NCBI RefSeq assembly: GCF_008312935.1 | Contig: NZ_VSZO01000079.1 | Location: 310,001-374,000 of the forward strand | Direction: 5' to 3' | DNA: 64,000 bases | From: Roseiconus lacunae | Lineage (GTDB): Bacteria > Planctomycetota > Planctomycetia > Pirellulales > Pirellulaceae | In this document: in pieces, positions 59,965 to 64,000 of the stretch | Position numbering within the stretch: position 1 is the stretch's first letter | Layout of the letters: each line of letters starts with the position of its first letter | Program-made: the position numbers and the translations under genes | Notes under the pieces: generated by a model | Seen by the model: the letters and a program-made list of their open reading frames with translations, nothing else | Told to the model about the DNA's origin: nothing | Databases searched by the model: none

Positions 59965-61875
59965 TCACTTCGACCGCTGAGTTTGGGCCAATTGCCGGTA
60001 GACGACGATTTCCTGAAGCAACACGATTGCGTAACAAACCAAATGTCCGACGATCAGCCAGCCAAACTCGGTTCGGAACTCTTCGATCAATGCGGTCGAC
60101 GCGATCGCAATTACCGCGCCGACGATCATTGGATGCGAGATCACTCCGAACGGGGCCTTTGCGATTCGTGCCGGAGGTTCGAGCCCCAGTTCGGACGAAT
60201 AAAGGGTTCGCGTCATGCCTAGCACTTTCGCCGCCCAGCCGGCGAGCGAGAATCCGCCGACGATTCCGCAAGCGGCAAGGATTTCTTGCGTTTGTAGTAA
60301 ACCCCCGCCATGTGATCTCCCGCCGAACGCGGTCCAGCCGCATAGCAGCAGCAGTTGCGACATGGAGAGCGATTTAAAGAACATTGCGTCGCGACGAAAC
60401 CGCGCGAACGCGATGTTTCGTCTTTCGTGCAACGTGCCAATATAGATCGCATAGTGCACAAAGCTGGTTGCGGCGGCAAAACATGCCACGCCTGCCGAGT
60501 GCGAAATCAAGCCAACGACAACCGAAAGCAATCCGATTAGGACGACGTAAAACAGATTGGTCCATCCGATGTGTTGGACCGTCAACTCAAAGATTTTTGT
60601 CCATGCGAGGACCCAGCGGGCTTTGATCGCCGCGGTCCAACTGTTGGGATCAATGGTCTGAAGGAACAACGCCCGCGCTTTGATGTCGTAGGTTGTCGTC
60701 AACCATTCGAGCATGCCGCCGTATTTGCGACATGTTTTTGGATAGGCGACGAAGTGCAACTTCAGGTTGATCCGTGGTTCGCGTTGTTCCGTATTGTGCT
60801 CGCGGGTGATGTAGTGCAGTTCTCGATTAAAGTCAAACATCGCCGCATCCCCGTATTCCAAGCGATAGCTGACCGGTTGCCGTGCTGAAAGTCCTGCCAT
60901 CGGATAGTGCGTCGTCACTTCTAAGTTTTCGTTAAGTGCCAGCATGCAACGATAGAGCGATGCCCCGGGGTAGACGGACCATGGTCCGTCGACGTGCCCC
61001 ATGTAGAACACGGTATCGGAGGAGACTTTCTTGGGGGGGCCGGTCACATAGACTTCGTTCATTCCGAGTGCCGGTTTAACTTCGTAGCCGGTACCATGAA
61101 AGCGTTCGATGGTGCGCATCAACTGTGGGTTCTCGCTTAATCGCGAGAACGCTTCACCGGCTTCGCCGTCGAGGTCGTGCTGCCACCAGTGCGTGCTCGA
61201 TTCCAAAGTCGGCGTTCGCTTCCGAACCCAATCGAGCAGAAGATCGAAGTCGCGTCGGTACTGATCCGGACAAAGCTTTGTTGTGAGGACCGCCTGGCGC
61301 GCGACCACGATTCGCAGCGGGCAACTCTTTCGACGTGTCGCCGAGATGATCAACAGGGGAAGCAACAAAATCGTATGATCGACGAATTCTTTAATCCAAC
61401 CGTTCGACGATCGGTAACTGCTTTGGAAGGTCGCTTCACCGGTAACCCAATGTGCCGCTTCTTGACCGAGAAAGCCGACGGCCAGCAAGACCAAGCCTAG
61501 GACCGGTTGGTCGGGAACAAGCCAACCGACGGTCGCCATCGCCGCGATCAAGATTGCACTGACTAAAGACAAACTTAGGGGGGCCAGAGCCGCGATCCAA
61601 ACCGTATGGGCGATCGCGATCGAAATCATCGCGACTGGATGAATCCAGCTAACCATCAGGTACACGCCGATGATCGCCATCGGCGTGGTGAGGCAATGTA
61701 ACGCCACATTCAACGGGCGAGCATGATAGCGGATGAAACCTCGACAAACGCTTACGAACGAAGAATACTCAGCCGGTGAATGATGAGGGTTTCGAGGTGC
61801 GGTCGCGGAGCGTTCGACGCGTGTGCCGGGATTCGACGTCGCGATGGAATCGACGGTCGCTGTATCAGATGTCAT
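59965..61875 (-). CDS. Three-part membrane protein: DUF962/Mpo1-like, oxygenase-like, PEMT-like
   Basis: A 636-residue protein. Start 61875 is 11 bp after the btaB stop (frame opens at 62064). Residues ~45-185 resemble the Mpo1/DUF962 family, with His51, Asn56 and His60 (YHARPLNVALHC), an AHWVTGE motif (His142, Glu147) and several helices. Residues ~190-400 are soluble-looking and contain a possible iron site, His294-x-Asp296 with distal His354 (GHVDGPWS and RELHYI). The C-terminus (~430-636) has several helices and a phospholipid-methyltransferase-like segment (SSELGLEPPARIAKAPFGVISHPM). It is third in the betaine-lipid operon and probably modifies or degrades lipid chains. The function is inferred; family matches are by eye. 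Confidence 0.65.
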   Translation of the reverse strand: MTSDTATVDSIATSNPGTRVERSATAPRNPHHSPAEYSSFVSVCRGFIRYHARPLNVALHCLTTPMAIIGVYLMVSWIHPVAMISIAIAHTVWIAALAPLSLSLVSAILIAAMATVGWLVPDQPVLGLVLLAVGFLGQEAAHWVTGEATFQSSYRSSNGWIKEFVDHTILLLPLLIISATRRKSCPLRIVVARQAVLTTKLCPDQYRRDFDLLLDWVRKRTPTLESSTHWWQHDLDGEAGEAFSRLSENPQLMRTIERFHGTGYEVKPALGMNEVYVTGPPKKVSSDTVFYMGHVDGPWSVYPGASLYRCMLALNENLEVTTHYPMAGLSARQPVSYRLEYGDAAMFDFNRELHYITREHNTEQREPRINLKLHFVAYPKTCRKYGGMLEWLTTTYDIKARALFLQTIDPNSWTAAIKARWVLAWTKIFELTVQHIGWTNLFYVVLIGLLSVVVGLISHSAGVACFAAATSFVHYAIYIGTLHERRNIAFARFRRDAMFFKSLSMSQLLLLCGWTAFGGRSHGGGLLQTQEILAACGIVGGFSLAGWAAKVLGMTRTLYSSELGLEPPARIAKAPFGVISHPMIVGAVIAIASTALIEEFRTEFGWLIVGHLVCYAIVLLQEIVVYRQLAQTQRSK

Positions 61876-61886
61876 AACAAACGGCT

Positions 61887-62666
61887 TCAGGAAGCCGCCT
61901 CGGCCTTTCGTCCAATGAAAGTGTAGTACGGCGCGCGAATCAAAGGCATGTAAGGAACCTTGCCGAATCGCTCGCTGAAACTGCCCACTTGAAAATAGTG
62001 TTCCAACATCGCCGGGTGATCCGAACTGAGATAAACTCCGTCCGCCGAAAACCAGTTGGTCCAAAACAGTCGCGCCAAGGACGAGTGTCTGCGATGTCCC
62101 ACGTCAGGGTACTTCCGAGACACATAAAAGTCTGCGACCGCGATCGTACCACCGGGCTTGAGAATGCGATGTGCTAACTCGATCGCCGCAAACCAGTTTG
62201 GGATCATAGTGAGTGAATAAAAGAACGTCACGATATCAACGCTTTCGGCTGGAAGATTCAGCATCGTCGCATCGGCATGCAAGCAGGACGCGTTTTCGAT
62301 TCGGCGCTCCTTCAGTTTTTCGCCGGCGACGTTTAGCATCGATTGCGATAAATCGACGAGCAAGACTTGCTTGAGGTCCGTCAATCGATCGGCCACTTGC
62401 AACACATTGCGACCGGTGCCGGCACCCATATCCACCCATGACATGCCCGGGCTGAATTGAAGGTGTTCGAGCACATCATCTCGGCCGTGTAGCAACCGCT
62501 CCCGAAAGGAGTCGTAATCGCCGGCCTGGCCTCCGTAGAAGCTCTCTAGGCGGTCTTCGTGCGTCCTGCCTTTGACCGGGTGCAGCATCAAATGCCAGAG
62601 CACACGCAGGTCCGAAAGTCGCCCCTTCGCCGATGCGGCGTGATTGATCGGTGCCGATTCGCTCAC
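61887..62666 (-). CDS. btaB: Betaine-lipid N-methyltransferase BtaB-like
   Basis: A 259-residue class I SAM-dependent methyltransferase. The SAM-binding motif is VDMGAGTGRNVLQVADRL, followed by LLVDLSQSMLNVA and LKPGGTIAVADFYVS. The N-terminal FYGGQAGDYDSFRERLLHGR pattern is characteristic of BtaB. It would trimethylate the amino group of diacylglyceryl-homoserine to give DGTS, a phosphorus-free membrane lipid. Its start overlaps the btaA stop by four bases. Confidence 0.85.
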   Translation of the reverse strand: MSESAPINHAASAKGRLSDLRVLWHLMLHPVKGRTHEDRLESFYGGQAGDYDSFRERLLHGRDDVLEHLQFSPGMSWVDMGAGTGRNVLQVADRLTDLKQVLLVDLSQSMLNVAGEKLKERRIENASCLHADATMLNLPAESVDIVTFFYSLTMIPNWFAAIELAHRILKPGGTIAVADFYVSRKYPDVGHRRHSSLARLFWTNWFSADGVYLSSDHPAMLEHYFQVGSFSERFGKVPYMPLIRAPYYTFIGRKAEAAS

Positions 62667-63868
62667 GCCGCTGCCCCAATTAGATCTGCGATGTAGAAGC
62701 TGCCGTAGGTATGGACGCGATCGGTTTGATGCAAGCGGTTGGCTAAGTCATCTTGGTAACGCAGCAAATCCCCGACGCGGGTCTCCCTTCCTTCGGCCGC
62801 GATGACCAAAGGGTCGACAAAGTCAACTTCAAGAGCCGCACTGCGCCAAAGAATACGAGCCTCGGGGGTGGCACTTTCGATAATGCGTTGCCATTCGGCG
62901 GACAGTGATTGCGGATGATGTTCGTACAACCAGTCCATATGGTCGAGCAAGACGAACCGTGAAATCAAACCATCATGTGAGCTTAAAAACGACTCGACCG
63001 TCTTGGTGTGTGTGGAGATGCGGTCGGCCAAGCCATTCGCCAAGGAGTTGAAACCGGCTTCGGTCAGATAGTCCGGACAGCAGTCTCGCGCGTAGCTGCC
63101 AGTCAGGTAAACTCGCCAAAAGTAGTTGTCGTGAAGCGGAATCCGGGTGAAGACGTGTTCGATCCGATCCTGGATAAACTTGCCGATCCCTCCCGGGTAA
63201 CCACGGTCAAGTTGCAGGCGCTGGCTTCGCGGTACGCCAAGCATCGCCATCACACTGTCACGCCGTAGGGCCCAACGCATCGGGCGTGAGAAAAGCATCT
63301 TTTCGACGCCACGATCGCGATAGATTTTTGCTTGCTCCTCGACTGTTTCAGCCTTCAAGATTTCATGGACGGCTTCACGTAGGCCACGGGGGCGGTCGAT
63401 GTAGCCGTTGATCATCCAGGCAAATAATCCCGAGGTACCGCGAAAGTAAAAACTTCTTCGCCGGCCGCTTCCATCGAAGAAGTTCTGACGTTTATCCCAG
63501 ATCGACGCGACGTCGGCAGTCAAATGGGGGCGTACTTGATTGCGATATAAGGTCGCCCAGCCGGTGTGAAACCCTCGCCCGAATACTTGGAAAAAGTCGT
63601 CGAACTGCAGCGATTTGATCGCCGCCTTCTTAAGTTCCAACAGAGCGTTTTGCAGCGGGTTCATGTCGACCGCATGAACCGCTTGAGGATCTTGCAGTGC
63701 GTAATCGAGTGCGTTGCATCCAGCCGACGTGATCACGAGAACCGAATCTTCGCGGGTCAATTGCAAAGCTTCACGATCGAGACGCGGATCTTCCCAGCAA
63801 GTGTTGTAGACTAGATTGCGACCATGGATCGCAGAAAAGCAACGTTGTCCTATCCAATTTCGAATCAT
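62663..63868 (-). CDS. btaA: Diacylglycerol 3-amino-3-carboxypropyl transferase BtaA-like
   Basis: A 401-residue DUF3419 protein. It starts with VYNTCWEDPRLDREAL, followed by the SAM-binding LVITSAGCNALDYALQDPQAVHAVDMNPLQNALLELK and then family segments including FFDGSGRRRSFYFRGTSG and LLDHMDWLYE. BtaA moves the 3-amino-3-carboxypropyl group of SAM onto diacylglycerol, the first step of DGTS synthesis. The order btaA-btaB with a 4-base overlap matches the bacterial pathway. In other bacteria the pathway is phosphate-responsive; I cannot identify a Pho box. Its start overlaps the stop of a further upstream gene. Confidence 0.88.
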   Translation of the reverse strand: MIRNWIGQRCFSAIHGRNLVYNTCWEDPRLDREALQLTREDSVLVITSAGCNALDYALQDPQAVHAVDMNPLQNALLELKKAAIKSLQFDDFFQVFGRGFHTGWATLYRNQVRPHLTADVASIWDKRQNFFDGSGRRRSFYFRGTSGLFAWMINGYIDRPRGLREAVHEILKAETVEEQAKIYRDRGVEKMLFSRPMRWALRRDSVMAMLGVPRSQRLQLDRGYPGGIGKFIQDRIEHVFTRIPLHDNYFWRVYLTGSYARDCCPDYLTEAGFNSLANGLADRISTHTKTVESFLSSHDGLISRFVLLDHMDWLYEHHPQSLSAEWQRIIESATPEARILWRSAALEVDFVDPLVIAAEGRETRVGDLLRYQDDLANRLHQTDRVHTYGSFYIADLIGAAA

Positions 63869-64000
63869 GCGACAGACATCTCCATTTGCTCCAAGTTCCG
63901 ATTCTCGGGCGTTTGTGTGAGTTCCAGGGTTTGGTGCTTTCCGTAGCGACTGACCAACTGCAACGCACCATCATGATGCTCAACAATTCCGGTGCAGTTC
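63865..64000 (-). CDS. C-terminal end of an upstream gene in the bta operon (partial)
   Basis: The minus strand stays open from the window edge to a TGA at 63865-63867 that overlaps the btaA start (ATGA). The last 44 residues are visible, ending LEQMEMSVA and including GIVEHHDGALQLVSRYG. The overlap and open frame strongly suggest a real gene translationally coupled to btaA. The family is not recognisable from this fragment. Confidence 0.6.
   Translation of the reverse strand, partial: NCTGIVEHHDGALQLVSRYGKHQTLELTQTPENRNLEQMEMSVA

Overview
The window looks like chromosomal DNA from a planctomycete, most likely the Pirellulaceae (Rhodopirellula/Rubripirellula-like). The evidence is gene content: a PSD1-type cytochrome c/DUF1549/DUF1553 protein beside a DUF1501 protein, two ECF sigma factor genes each fused in operon with a zinc-finger Ser/Thr kinase, a CHAT/TPR exported protein, an NHL propeller, and a planctomycete-style F-type ATP synthase operon. 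Many genes appear to start with TTG or GTG. There are no tRNA or rRNA genes, no CRISPR array and no complete insertion sequence that I can see.

Layout. 1-3 kb: a small protein gene, a strongly foldable intergenic element (1306-1429) and a short chemoreceptor gene. 3.1-11.6 kb (minus strand): a complete ATP synthase operon, atpZ-(AtpI-like)-atpB-E-F-H-A-G-D-C. 12.4-21 kb (plus): a DUF4912 protein, a PDZ protein, a SulP transporter fused to a beta-carbonic anhydrase, and a large TPR/CHAT-like exported protein that lacks the usual catalytic motifs. 21-27 kb: the DUF1501/PSD1 pair, divergent from an NHL-repeat protein. 27.7-32 kb: an ECF sigma/kinase-WD40 operon converging on rsgA.

32.3-45.4 kb is the most unusual part. 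A ketosynthase, an acyl carrier protein and a CrtI-type FAD oxidoreductase lie on the minus strand. Divergent to them are a squalene-hopene-cyclase-like enzyme, a DUF116-polyprenyl diphosphate synthase fusion, a chorismate-lyase-like protein and a TPR protein. Converging on these is a giant fatty acyl-AMP ligase/ACP/alpha-oxoamine synthase fusion. Together this looks like an undescribed lipid or pigment locus joining acyl and isoprenoid chemistry.

45.4-49.5 kb: a MITE-like element, a very long hairpin, a secreted coiled-coil protein and a second ECF sigma/kinase operon. 49.9-54 kb: dnaG and rpoD, followed by a duplicated terminator-like hairpin. 54-59.7 kb: a PHP phosphatase, a small Cys-rich protein, an SGNH hydrolase, and transketolase closely followed by two exbD genes. 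59.9-64 kb: a betaine-lipid operon (btaA, btaB) whose third gene encodes a three-part membrane protein combining an Mpo1/DUF962-like part, a possible iron-oxygenase-like part and a phospholipid-methyltransferase-like part; the end of a fourth, upstream gene runs off the window.

All functional calls come from reading motifs by eye. No database search or folding program was run.
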